Below, piece by piece: positions 24,966 through 33,785 of a DNA stretch of 64,000 nt. Made by a program: the position numbers and the translations under genes. This DNA comes from Bacteroidota bacterium (lineage in GTDB: Bacteria; Bacteroidota; Bacteroidia; Bacteroidales; JAADJA01), in contig JAHLKX010000010.1 in NCBI GenBank assembly GCA_020444515.1, positions 1 through 64,000 of the forward strand. The letters run 5' to 3'. Under the pieces are notes generated by a model. It ran no database searches, was not told the DNA's origin, and saw only the letters and a list, made by a program, of their open reading frames with translations. The first letter of the stretch is position 1. The number at the start of each line of letters is the position of its first letter.

Positions 24966-27359
24966 CTAATGCAAAATTATTATTTCTGTCTCCTCACCGG
25001 CATTCCATGTGAATGTTATTATAAGTGTATGGGTCTCTTCTGAGTAAATGAACGGCAATTCAAATTTGTCCTGATTGACCATTTCAGGAACTTTGTGCAA
25101 ATTATGCACCATTAATTTTATTTCACGATCTGAGGCTGACCAGGAGGTTCCAATTTCATTGTGCAGTCTGATTAAAATCCTGTCATCTGTATTGTTGGAT
25201 TCAAATTTCATCAACTCATATTTCCCTTTTTGGTAGGCATGGGGCGTTTTACCATCATCATCATACAATTGTCCTCTACTGGATTTAACATCCGGATCAA
25301 AATAATAATGCATGTTCAGGTTCCTGGTTGAATATTCTTCAGTAGATTGAATCGGTTCAATCATCGGAATAAGTGCTCCTCCCCTCACAAAAACCGGTAT
25401 ATGATCTTCTACCAGTTTAACTTTATAGGATGCTCCACCTGCATATTTTTCTTTCGTATAAAAATCAAACCAATTGCTTCCGGCAGGAAAATATACTTTC
25501 ATTTTCTTTTGGCCCTGTTCTGTTACAGGAGAGATCAGGAAATCATTGCCCCAAAGGTATGCTTCATCCAGGGTCAACAGCGCATTATTTTCAGGCTCAT
25601 CAAAAAACAAAGGTCGCATAAAAGGCATACCGGTTCGGCTGTTTTCAAAGGCCAGGGTATAATTGTAGGGTAACAGGCTATAGCGTAGTTCGATCGCTTT
25701 TTTTGCCAGGGCTTTTGTTTTGTCATCATGAAAAACAGGTTCGGCAGCAATATGCTCCTGGGCGTGTGGCCGAAACAATGGCTGGAAAACACCATATTGC
25801 AACCAACGGGTATACAATTCAGGATCGAAAACCTCGCCATCAGCAAATCCGCCCAGGTCGGAATGCAGATAGGCTATCCCCTGCATGCCCATTTGCAGGG
25901 AAAGTTCGTTCTGTGGTTTCAGTCCACCCCAGCTGCGCGATACATCGCCGGTCCATGGAATCATGCCATAATGTTGCGACCCGGCAGCCCCTGAACGCAT
26001 CAGGATAAAAGGCCGTTCATCAGGAAAATCTTTTTGATAACCTTCATAGATCATTTTGGCCCATTCATGCCCATACACATTATGGACTTCATCGGCACTG
26101 CCGACCACATGCTGAAGTCCCGAAGGATGTACTTCCGGCTCTCCAAGGTCGCCCCACCAGCCAGCCACACCACGTTCAGTAAATGATTTGTAAATATTCC
26201 AGAACCATTCTTTGGCTTCCGGTTTAAAAATATCGATGAGACCGGTATTGCCAAAATAGAAATCATAGGTGTAAGGATTTCCTAAAGAATCCGTTCCAAG
26301 AATTCTGTTTTCAACGGCTTCATGCCAACGATCGGAAGTTGTGAGGATAAAAGGCTCTGTTACCAGTACGGTCTTGATACCCCGGGCTTTAAAATCTGCG
26401 ATCATTTTATCGGGTGTTGGAAAAGAATCCGTCCAGAATTTAAGGTTACCCATATAACCAAAGATATCGGGCCCAAACCAGTAAATATCAATTACAACGG
26501 CATCAAGGGGGATGGAATCTTCAAGGAATTTATTCACGGTCATACGGGTTTCTTCCTCCGAGTGATACCCAAACCTGCTACTGAAATTACCAAAAGTCCA
26601 GCGGGGCGGCAGAGGCTGTTTGCCGGTCAGGTAGGTGTATGCATCCACGATCTCAGGCCAGGTTTCCGCAGCAATCACCTGGTACACCATCCGGCCGTTG
26701 ATGGTCTCGTATTTCAGGGTGTTGTCGTGTTTGCTGTCGAGATCAATAAAGCCAATGGGCGCATTATCAAAATGAATGGCATAGCGTTCGGATGAGAGTA
26801 CCAGGGGTATGCAATAATTCATTAGCTCCGAATGGGTGGTGTATCCGTAATGCGCTTTATTGTAAAGCTCCAGGCGGTATCCCCGATGATCCATGCCCAA
26901 TACCCTTTCACCGGTACCATAAAGGACTTCATCCTCAGTGAGGTTAAACTCTAATTCGCTGGTGGTATCTGTTTTGATGTAGCCGGCTTTTTCAGATGTT
27001 AATTCGCGATTGTTATAGGCGTAAGTTACTTTGAATGGCGACTTCGAAATAATTACACTTATACCCGGAGTTTTATAAAAAATGGAATTATCAGATTCTT
27101 CAAGGATTGTCTCCACTTTGATTGGTTTCATTACGACCGACCAGGATTGTGTATTGAACACTTCATCCTTTGGCACAAAAGCCGTTTCCATGATGTTGGG
27201 AGAATAAGGCGTAAATTTATAAGTACCATCGCTGGTTATAATTTCAAGATGCGTGCCCTGATTCTTCATTCTTTCAAAAATCCTATCCGGATTTTGTCCG
27301 ATGATATGGATAATTGAAATAAAAAAGAAAATCAAAATACTGTTGGTATGTTTATTCAT
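24966..27359 (-). CDS. Secreted glycoside hydrolase family 31 enzyme
   Basis: An exported GH31 alpha-glycosidase of 797 residues. The signal segment is about 5-20 (ILIFFFISIIHIIGQ). The N-terminal beta-domain carries LYGTGERV; the catalytic barrel has WWGDLGEPE with nucleophile D404 and TGDVSRSWGG with the likely acid/base D472; a C-terminal beta-sandwich has PVTEQGQ and FVRGGALIPM. The DLGEPE form resembles GH31 members acting as alpha-xylosidases or transglucosylases rather than the WiDMNEP alpha-glucosidases. Specificity is inferred. Its neighbours are a six-hairpin glycosidase-like lipoprotein, a DUF202 protein and an esterase, which suggests periplasmic breakdown of a decorated alpha-glycan; no SusC/SusD pair is nearby. 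Confidence 0.9.
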   Translation of the reverse strand: MNKHTNSILIFFFISIIHIIGQNPDRIFERMKNQGTHLEIITSDGTYKFTPYSPNIMETAFVPKDEVFNTQSWSVVMKPIKVETILEESDNSIFYKTPGISVIISKSPFKVTYAYNNRELTSEKAGYIKTDTTSELEFNLTEDEVLYGTGERVLGMDHRGYRLELYNKAHYGYTTHSELMNYCIPLVLSSERYAIHFDNAPIGFIDLDSKHDNTLKYETINGRMVYQVIAAETWPEIVDAYTYLTGKQPLPPRWTFGNFSSRFGYHSEEETRMTVNKFLEDSIPLDAVVIDIYWFGPDIFGYMGNLKFWTDSFPTPDKMIADFKARGIKTVLVTEPFILTTSDRWHEAVENRILGTDSLGNPYTYDFYFGNTGLIDIFKPEAKEWFWNIYKSFTERGVAGWWGDLGEPEVHPSGLQHVVGSADEVHNVYGHEWAKMIYEGYQKDFPDERPFILMRSGAAGSQHYGMIPWTGDVSRSWGGLKPQNELSLQMGMQGIAYLHSDLGGFADGEVFDPELYTRWLQYGVFQPLFRPHAQEHIAAEPVFHDDKTKALAKKAIELRYSLLPYNYTLAFENSRTGMPFMRPLFFDEPENNALLTLDEAYLWGNDFLISPVTEQGQKKMKVYFPAGSNWFDFYTKEKYAGGASYKVKLVEDHIPVFVRGGALIPMIEPIQSTEEYSTRNLNMHYYFDPDVKSSRGQLYDDDGKTPHAYQKGKYELMKFESNNTDDRILIRLHNEIGTSWSASDREIKLMVHNLHKVPEMVNQDKFELPFIYSEETHTLIITFTWNAGEETEIIILH

Positions 27360-27395
27360 TGAGATTAAATTTGCATAAAAATAGTTCTTTTCGCA

Positions 27396-27650
27396 CTATT
27401 CAAAACTTCCAATCTTGCGTTTTACATGGAAATAGCGATAGGTTGCCAACGCCAATATCAAAGGGGCGAGAATGATCAGAGCGATGCCCAAAAAATCGAG
27501 CTGATGCAATATTTCCAGTTTCAAAATGGCCAGGCCAGAGCTGATCATGATAATAAAAGTGCGAAAATAAGCCAGGAAGGTTCTTTCATTTGCAAGTTTG
27601 GTGCGCTCAATGGCAAGAGCGTCATTCGGCTTTTTATTTGCTGTTTCCAT
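27396..27650 (-). CDS. DUF202 family small membrane protein
   Basis: An 84-residue protein with the DUF202 signature LAIERTKLANERTFLAYFRT (14-33 region, abridged) and two membrane segments (about 31-45 and 50-68) in the order typical of YidH-like proteins, ending with a short basic cytoplasmic tail. The family role is unknown. It sits 4 bp downstream of the six-hairpin gene and 36 bp before the GH31 gene, so it is probably translated from the same transcript, although DUF202 has no known tie to glycan metabolism. Confidence 0.85.
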   Translation of the reverse strand: METANKKPNDALAIERTKLANERTFLAYFRTFIIMISSGLAILKLEILHQLDFLGIALIILAPLILALATYRYFHVKRKIGSFE

Positions 27651-27654
27651 AATC

Positions 27655-29169
27655 TCAAGGAATATTTATTGTAATGGTTTCTTGTGGTTCAATTTCATAC
27701 AAAACATAGGATATCCGCCGTCCCATAATATCAGTGACATGTTTTGCAGGTTGATCTATATCGTCCACAATTAAATGCTGGAAATCGCCGTAAAAACAAG
27801 CTTTCCAAATGATATTTCCATTTATGTTATTGGTCAGCGTCGATCTCTTTCTTTTTTCGTGGGATACACTGATGCTGCCTGAAAATACCTTAACATGGTC
27901 CATATTTGCCCACTCCATCGATTCGGGCAAATTAGAAATGGTGGTTATCATATTTTTTGAAGCATCGGGCTCAACGCCCATCAATCCGGTAGCAATGGCA
28001 TCAACGACTGAAAATGAATTTTCGGGATAATCCCTTCTTAAGTTGCTTGTGTCGCATAATTTTTTAATCAATTCGCCAGCAGCTTCGGAGTATCCACAAC
28101 GATAAAAATATTTTGGCAGGTAACTCGCCAATTCAACAATCAGGCTATCTTTAAAAGCATCATAGCGATTGAGGATCATTGTGATCCTGTCGTGATCATC
28201 CAAAATACCGAAGTGCAAAAGGTACAACAGGAAAGCCTGATTATCCCCTACTTTGAAATAATCAAAGCTGCCATCATCATATGCAACAGATCGATACGAT
28301 TGATTATTGGCATCCCACCAATAGCTGTCCAAAAATGATTTCACTCCTTTGGCTTTCAAATCGTATGCAGCAGATAGGGTGTCATCACCCTTCATTTTAA
28401 GCATGTTTGCGTAGGAATTGTATCCTGCATAAAGTGACGCGGTCATATCAATTCCCAGCTGCGTCCTGGCTCGTCCACCTTCGTTATAGGTTGGAATTCC
28501 TCTCTTATCATAAAAAAAACTGCTATCCGGATTTTCGGGATGTTTGATATTGATCAGCCGATTACGGCTCAAAACATCATCAACGCCAAGCTGCCAGCGA
28601 CTTACATAATTACCAACTGATAATTGATAAAAATTTTGCAAATCCCGATCATCAATATAGGTCGAATCTCCGGTCCATAAATACTGCTGGTAGCAGGCTT
28701 GCATGATATCAAAATTGGCAGGAAGGTTATACCAGAAATCATCATCGTTTTTATAATCAACCGGAGCGGGTTGGTCGTAACGATTGATTTCCCAGTAAGA
28801 ACAATAATCTTTTGATTCAGTAATATTGGCAGCAAACTTTTTTAGCATATTCAGGTTATGTTCCCTTAAACCAAGAATTGCAGCACCTGTCGTTTGATGT
28901 GCCACATCGCGCATGCAGAATGCTTCCCGATTGGGCAAAGCCGCTTCATACCATTTCCCTACGGGATCACCTTCATGTGCAAAGGACAGGGCTTTGGATT
29001 GCGCCCACTCAAAAGATTGAGTAAGGGTAGTATCCGTACACGAAAAGCTTAACTTTTCATCCAGATGATCTGAACTGGGTTTGCTGGTGCATGAAGATAA
29101 AACAATGACCAGAATGCCTATGCTCAATTCACCCCGAAAAGGGATTCTTCTCAACCAATTGCTTATCAT
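27655..29169 (-). CDS. Six-hairpin glycosidase-like lipoprotein
   Basis: An exported protein of about 504 residues from ATG 29169, where a signal peptide with lipobox (IVLSSCTSK) begins; the ORF stays open to ATG 29289. It has the alternating helix pattern of an (alpha/alpha)6 toroid, with Trp/Asp/Glu-rich loops such as KWYEAALPNREAFC, MRDVAHQTTG, FWYNLPANFD, TYNEGGRART and the DYFKVGDNQAF loop. This is the fold of many sugar-cleaving enzymes, but the exact family and the catalytic acids are not identifiable by eye. It is the first gene of the GH31 operon. No duplicate or truncation is apparent. Confidence 0.65.
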   Translation of the reverse strand: MISNWLRRIPFRGELSIGILVIVLSSCTSKPSSDHLDEKLSFSCTDTTLTQSFEWAQSKALSFAHEGDPVGKWYEAALPNREAFCMRDVAHQTTGAAILGLREHNLNMLKKFAANITESKDYCSYWEINRYDQPAPVDYKNDDDFWYNLPANFDIMQACYQQYLWTGDSTYIDDRDLQNFYQLSVGNYVSRWQLGVDDVLSRNRLINIKHPENPDSSFFYDKRGIPTYNEGGRARTQLGIDMTASLYAGYNSYANMLKMKGDDTLSAAYDLKAKGVKSFLDSYWWDANNQSYRSVAYDDGSFDYFKVGDNQAFLLYLLHFGILDDHDRITMILNRYDAFKDSLIVELASYLPKYFYRCGYSEAAGELIKKLCDTSNLRRDYPENSFSVVDAIATGLMGVEPDASKNMITTISNLPESMEWANMDHVKVFSGSISVSHEKRKRSTLTNNINGNIIWKACFYGDFQHLIVDDIDQPAKHVTDIMGRRISYVLYEIEPQETITINIP

Positions 29170-29477
29170 GAATAAAGTATTAAAATAAACTTCAATATCA
29201 GGCCATAAAAATAGCCAAAGTTCTGGAAAAAGATAGTCTGGATTGGTAGTAGTATCATTCTGATAAATAATAAATTTACCGAATATCATAGCAGGTTTAA
29301 GAACCGTTTATGGCTTACTAAAATTTTTAGTTTATGCAAGATGAAACCCGATGATTAGCCAGTTATTTAATTTAAAAACTTGTCTTTTCTTTAGCAGCAT
29401 CATGCAAAGAACGAAATCGGAGGGTAGAAGATCCCCGGGACGAAAAAAAGAGATATCACTGAATCGAATGAATGGAG

Positions 29478-30671
29478 CTATTTCATTTCAGCAATACACT
29501 GTTTGATCTTTTGATAGGTTCGTTCAATATCATTATCAAGCCCGACAGAAAACCTAACCAAACCTTCAGACATGCCCATTTTTTTCTGCAATTCATCAGG
29601 AACTTCCGAAGAGGTACTTTTGCCTGAGCAACTAAACAATGTTTTGAAGTATCCTAAGCTTACCGCCAGATACCCAACACCTGCCAACTCCATTTTCTCC
29701 ATTAGCTCATTGGCCTTTTCAGTGGTTTTCATATCAATGGCAAGCATACCTCCATACCCGAAATCGGGATTCATCATTCGGCTCATAAGTTCATGATCGG
29801 GATGTTCTTCTAATCCTGGATAAATTACCTTAAGGTCCAGTTTTTTTAATTTTTGAGCCAGGTACATGGCATTGTAGCTATGCTGCTTCATTCGTATGTG
29901 CAGGGTATGCAAATTTTTGAGGATCTGTGATGATCGCAAAGGATCCAGCACAGGCCCCAACAACATGGATGTGCCATTGTTCACATCAATCAATGAACCA
30001 ATGAAGTCAACCGAACCGCAAATGGCGCCGGCTACACAATCATTTTTACCATTGATAAATTTGGTTAAACTATAAACAGTAATATCAGCTCCCAATGCAG
30101 ATGGAGCAATGATCATGGGGGTAAAAGTATTGTCAACGATGAGTTTGATATTTCGTTTATGTGCCATCGCCGCTAGCTTGGGAATATCAGAAATTACCAG
30201 TAAGGGATTGGTCATTGATTCTGTATAAATGATCTTTGTGTTGGGTTGTATGGCGTTTTCAACCGCCTCAATATCCGAAATATCAACAAATGAAGTTTCA
30301 ATATTGAATTTAGGAAGATAATTGGCCAGGAGGGCATAGGTTCCGCCATATGTAGTCATACTGGAAACAATATGATCTCCACTGTTACACAATTGCATGA
30401 TGGCATTGGAAATAGCCCCCATTCCAGAAGCGGTTACCCATGCTGCTTCAGTACCTTCCATCGCCGAAATGGCATCAGCCAGATATTTATTACTGGGATT
30501 CCAGTGACGCGAATATAAAAAGCATCCTTCAGCTTCACCATGAAAGGTCTCAAGCATGGTATTGGCCTGCATGAATGTAAATGTAGCCGAATCTGTGATA
30601 CTGGGATTAACATCCCCATATTCACCGAACTGCAATAAATCCTGAATGTTACTTGCCGGGTCAAATTTCAT
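29478..30671 (-). CDS. PLP-dependent sulfur amino acid lyase (methionine gamma-lyase-like)
   Basis: A 397-residue Cys/Met metabolism PLP enzyme. The cofactor Lys is K204 (SLTKFINGK) with D180 pairing the ring nitrogen; YSRHWNPS (53-60) supplies the phosphate contacts and TASGMGAI the cofactor cup. It would cleave methionine to methanethiol, ammonia and 2-oxobutyrate, or act on cystathionine or homocysteine. The position of the Cys that is typical of methionine gamma-lyases (YGCT) is Gly here (TYGGT, 107-111), so cystathionine gamma-lyase or an unusual lyase is an open alternative. It is divergent from an Lrp/AsnC regulator, an arrangement often seen for methionine gamma-lyases. Confidence 0.8.
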   Translation of the reverse strand: MKFDPASNIQDLLQFGEYGDVNPSITDSATFTFMQANTMLETFHGEAEGCFLYSRHWNPSNKYLADAISAMEGTEAAWVTASGMGAISNAIMQLCNSGDHIVSSMTTYGGTYALLANYLPKFNIETSFVDISDIEAVENAIQPNTKIIYTESMTNPLLVISDIPKLAAMAHKRNIKLIVDNTFTPMIIAPSALGADITVYSLTKFINGKNDCVAGAICGSVDFIGSLIDVNNGTSMLLGPVLDPLRSSQILKNLHTLHIRMKQHSYNAMYLAQKLKKLDLKVIYPGLEEHPDHELMSRMMNPDFGYGGMLAIDMKTTEKANELMEKMELAGVGYLAVSLGYFKTLFSCSGKSTSSEVPDELQKKMGMSEGLVRFSVGLDNDIERTYQKIKQCIAEMK

Positions 30672-30746
30672 AATGATCGAATTTTAAATTATGTCTCGAA
30701 ATTAAAAATTATAACAATAATGAAAGGATAATAGATAATATTTTTA

Positions 30747-30788
30747 AAATTTGTTATCAAATATTACTAATTTTATTAAATTTGTTAT
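30747..30788. promoter_or_regulatory. AAATTTGTTAT direct repeats and Lrp-gene promoter
   Basis: Two identical AAATTTGTTAT copies (30747-30757 and 30778-30788) lie 31 bp apart, close to three helical turns, in the divergent spacer. TTTG in the first copy (30750-30753) and TAAATTTG (30777-30784) fit a promoter with a 23-nt spacer for the regulator gene. Same-face spacing would also suit an autoregulating Lrp octamer. A weaker TAATTTCG (minus, 30704-30697) may serve the lyase. Confidence 0.5.
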
Positions 30789-30803
30789 TTAAACTATTCA
30801 ATT

Positions 30804-31280
30804 ATGGCAAAATACTTACAACTTGATAGTTTGGACAGGCGTATTCTCAATATCCTTACCCGGGATGCCCGCAAACCTTTTTTAAAAGTGGCTCGAAGGT
30901 GCGCAGTTTCCGGAGCTGCAGTGCACCAAAGGGTTCAAAAAATGTTGGAAGATGGTGTGATTACAGGATCTCAATTCAACCTGGATGTAAAGAAAATGGG
31001 ATATCAAACCTGTGCCTTTGTTGGAATTCAGGTAAACCTTACCAAAGCGACCACCCATCAGGAAGTTTTTCAGAAGATCAGTGAAATCCCTGAAATTGTT
31101 GAATGTCATCACATTACCGGTAAATATTCCTTATTGGTAAAAATTCATACCTACAGCAATGAACATCTGAAAAAGATCCTGGTTGAGAAAATCCAGTCGA
31201 TCCTTGAAATAACCGGCACGGAAACCTTTATATCATTGGAGGAAGGATTTGTCAGACAATTGCCTATCGAAAGTGATTAA
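30804..31280 (+). CDS. Lrp/AsnC family transcriptional regulator
   Basis: A 158-residue Lrp-type regulator. The N-terminal winged helix-turn-helix is about 7-60 (LDSLDRRILNILTRDA, followed by the recognition region ARRCAVSGAAVHQRVQK) and the C-terminal RAM effector domain runs about 72-150 (AFVGIQVNLTK, EIVECHHITGKYSLLVKI). Members sense amino acids and bind DNA as octamers. Its divergence from the sulfur amino acid lyase suggests that it controls that gene and itself, probably in response to methionine or a related amino acid. The spacer holds two direct repeats 31 bp apart (see that entry). Full length and no oddities. Confidence 0.93.
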   Translation: MAKYLQLDSLDRRILNILTRDARKPFLKVARRCAVSGAAVHQRVQKMLEDGVITGSQFNLDVKKMGYQTCAFVGIQVNLTKATTHQEVFQKISEIPEIVECHHITGKYSLLVKIHTYSNEHLKKILVEKIQSILEITGTETFISLEEGFVRQLPIESD

Positions 31281-31319
31281 TATCTACTTTTATTCCGTTA
31301 ATTAAAATCCTATTATATC

Positions 31320-32831
31320 ATGATGAAATCTTCGACGGTACTTTTTGTTTTCCTTGTGTGGATAAGCGCCTCCCTTGCTCAGGTAAATCCGGATTATAAA
31401 GACCTGGACAAGACTATCGCAGAGGGAGTTGAACTATTCGAAATGCCTGGACTTGCTATTGGCATCATCAAAAATGGTGAGGTCGTTTTCAGTAAAGCTT
31501 ATGGTTATAGCAACACAGACACGAAAAAATTAGTTGATGCAGAAACATTATTTGGAATTGCATCTTGCTCAAAAGCTTTTACAGCAGCCTGCCTGGGAAT
31601 TTTAGTGGATGAAGGAAAATTGAAATGGACAGACAGGGTTATCGATTACTATCCTGAACTCAAACTCTTCGATCCCTATATCACGCATGAAATGCAGATC
31701 CAGGATCTTTTATGTCACCGTTCGGGCCTTCAAACTTTTGATGGTGATCTTTTATGGTACGGAACCAATTATACACGTGAAGAAGTCGTAAACCGTATTC
31801 AATATCGTGAAAATACATACAGCTTCCGAAGCCGCTTCGGATATCAAAATGTCATGTATATTGCTGCCGGAGAAGTCATACGAAAGGTTAGTGGAATGAG
31901 TTGGGATGACTTCATAAAACAAAGGATTTTTGATCCGCTGGGTATGAGTCAATCCACGACTTCAAACGAGGGATTCAACCCAGATATGAATATTGCCATG
32001 CCTCACCTGGACGGAAAGCCAATGAATTTTATCAACTATGATAATTGTGGACCGGCTGCATCCATTAACTCCTCGGTTTCAGATCTGTTAAAATGGGTTG
32101 AATTGCTGCTGAATAAAGGCACCTATCAAAATGATGAAATATTATCCCGTGAACAATATTACAAACTGGTCACTCCCCTGACTATGCTTAATGCGGGACC
32201 GGGAGAAACCATCGGAGGGACTCACTTTTATGGTTATGGCATGGGTTGGTTCTTATATGATTACGAGGGACGGAAGGTCATTCAACATGGAGGCGGTTTG
32301 CCAGGTTTTCACAGCAAGGTGGTTTTGATACCGGAAGACAGTCTGGGTTATGTGATCATAGCCAACCAGTTAAGCGGTCTTGTAGAGGCTGTTTATAACA
32401 AAATACTGGATTATCACATTAAGGATAGCAATCGTGATTACATTCATGAATATTTTGATCAGGAGCAGAAACGCAACACCATCAAAGAATCAAAAGAAAA
32501 AGAAAAACTGGAGGCACGAATTACCGGGACACACCCTTCCCTGCCTCTTGAAAAATATATTGGAACCTATGTAGATCGTATGTATGGCAAGGCCAGTGTG
32601 ACTTTGACAGATGGGGTCCTCACACTCTCATTATTACCAACCAAAGAATTATTCACAGGTAAAATGGAACACTGGCATTACGATACTTTTCGGGTAGAAT
32701 TCAACGATCCCTTTTTGCCAGCGGGGTATGTTACTTTTAATATAAGTGGAGATGCTGAAGCTTCGGGTTTTACCATTGCTCTTGACAATCCCGATTTTCA
32801 CTTCTATAAATTAAATTTTGAAAAAGAGTGA
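31320..32831 (+). CDS. Secreted serine beta-lactamase-like hydrolase with DUF3471-type tail
   Basis: An exported class C-type serine hydrolase of 503 residues. The signal peptide is about 1-20 (VWISASLAQV). The catalytic SxxK is S82-K85 (ASCSKAFT), the Tyr box is Y175-N177 (GYQNVM) and the HGG box is 323-325 (QHGGGLPGFHS, the last triad region). A linker of Lys/Glu-rich sequence (about 380-410) leads to a C-terminal beta-domain (LEKYIGTYVDRMYGKA and on) typical of DUF3471 partners. Such proteins are peptidases or esterases on peptides, D-amino acids or amides; they are seldom true beta-lactamases. It may continue the Lrp transcript or have its own promoter; the spacing is 39 bp. Confidence 0.85.
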   Translation: MMKSSTVLFVFLVWISASLAQVNPDYKDLDKTIAEGVELFEMPGLAIGIIKNGEVVFSKAYGYSNTDTKKLVDAETLFGIASCSKAFTAACLGILVDEGKLKWTDRVIDYYPELKLFDPYITHEMQIQDLLCHRSGLQTFDGDLLWYGTNYTREEVVNRIQYRENTYSFRSRFGYQNVMYIAAGEVIRKVSGMSWDDFIKQRIFDPLGMSQSTTSNEGFNPDMNIAMPHLDGKPMNFINYDNCGPAASINSSVSDLLKWVELLLNKGTYQNDEILSREQYYKLVTPLTMLNAGPGETIGGTHFYGYGMGWFLYDYEGRKVIQHGGGLPGFHSKVVLIPEDSLGYVIIANQLSGLVEAVYNKILDYHIKDSNRDYIHEYFDQEQKRNTIKESKEKEKLEARITGTHPSLPLEKYIGTYVDRMYGKASVTLTDGVLTLSLLPTKELFTGKMEHWHYDTFRVEFNDPFLPAGYVTFNISGDAEASGFTIALDNPDFHFYKLNFEKE

Positions 32832-32915
32832 TTATTACATAATTTTACAATATTAATGCATACCAGAATTTTTCAGCTTTCTTTTAATGAATATGCCACA
32901 ATAATTTTTGAAAAC

Positions 32916-33734
32916 ATGAAATCAAAAGCATTTATCACACTGATCATCCTTTCAATGATATATCCTGTATATCTTATGAGCCAGGATCAAATAATCAAAA
33001 GAAACGATGATACAATCCAATGCAAGGTAAAGGAAATCGGTATGGATGAAATTAAATATGCCCTCCCCGACTATCCTGATGATGTAGCCTTCAGCATTGA
33101 TAAAGACCGCGTAAAAAAAGTTATTTTCAGTAATGGCAAGGAGCTGACCTTCATGCAAGATATGGTTGATCCTGAAAATTATGCAGAAAATAAAAAAAAT
33201 GCCTGGAAAATTGATTTTATTTCACCCCTGACCGGGAATTTAACCTTTGGCTATGAACATAGTCTCAAACCGGGCCGCAGTGTAGAGTTATCACTGGGGA
33301 TCATTGGTGCAGGAGTTAATGTGGATGAGAATGACGCAGCGGGAGTTTTTGTAAAATTTGGATATAAATTTATCAAATCACCCGACTATTATTTACGTGG
33401 GATGCGATATGCTCACATTCTCAAAGGAGGTTATGTAAGACCTGAATTTCAATTTGGCTTTTACAGCACAGATGAATATGTTTATGATTACGGATATGGT
33501 TATTCTGATAATGTTAAAAGAGTTGATGTATTTACCGGAGCATTTTTGTTGAATATAGGAAAACAGTGGGTATACGACAACTCCTTCCTGGTTGATTTTT
33601 ATGTAGGTGTGGGATACGGATTCGACACCAATAAATACAATTACGGGGATTACCATTATGGCTTTCTTCTGGCCGATGAAGATGTTCCGATCAGTTTTAG
33701 TGCAGGCTTAAAAATTGGATTGTTATCAAAGTAA
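32916..33734 (+). CDS. Hypothetical exported protein with N-terminal beta domain and barrel-like body
   Basis: A 272-residue protein from ATG 32916 (MKSKAFITLIIL, signal peptide ending around YLMSQDQ); the frame is open to ATG 32856, which would hide the signal. The first part after the signal (IIKRNDDTIQCKVKEIGMDE and DKDRVKKVIFSNGKEL) matches a small beta domain often seen before barrels in Bacteroidota. The remainder has strands rich in Tyr and Gly (for example VKFGYKFI, LLNIGKQWVYDN, FYVGVGYGFD). It is not further recognised. It is the last of the plus-strand genes before a shared terminator hairpin. Confidence 0.6.
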   Translation: MKSKAFITLIILSMIYPVYLMSQDQIIKRNDDTIQCKVKEIGMDEIKYALPDYPDDVAFSIDKDRVKKVIFSNGKELTFMQDMVDPENYAENKKNAWKIDFISPLTGNLTFGYEHSLKPGRSVELSLGIIGAGVNVDENDAAGVFVKFGYKFIKSPDYYLRGMRYAHILKGGYVRPEFQFGFYSTDEYVYDYGYGYSDNVKRVDVFTGAFLLNIGKQWVYDNSFLVDFYVGVGYGFDTNKYNYGDYHYGFLLADEDVPISFSAGLKIGLLSK

Positions 33735-33754
33735 AAAATAGTCACAGAATAGCG

Positions 33755-33785
33755 AAATGGCGGGCTGATACCCGCCATTTTTTTT
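33755..33785 (+). terminator. Hairpin terminator between convergent genes
   Basis: Stem AAATGGCGGG (33755-33764) and CCCGCCATTT (33771-33780) around CTGATA, followed by T's to 33785. A perfect 10-bp stem with a T tract is a typical rho-independent terminator for the plus strand. On the minus strand it would end the SDR operon less well because the T-run is short. Confidence 0.8.

Noticed and set aside
31320-32831. Beta-lactamase resistance gene
   Set aside because: Has the SxxK, YxN and HGG boxes, but the DUF3471-type tail and general divergence fit peptidase/esterase relatives better.
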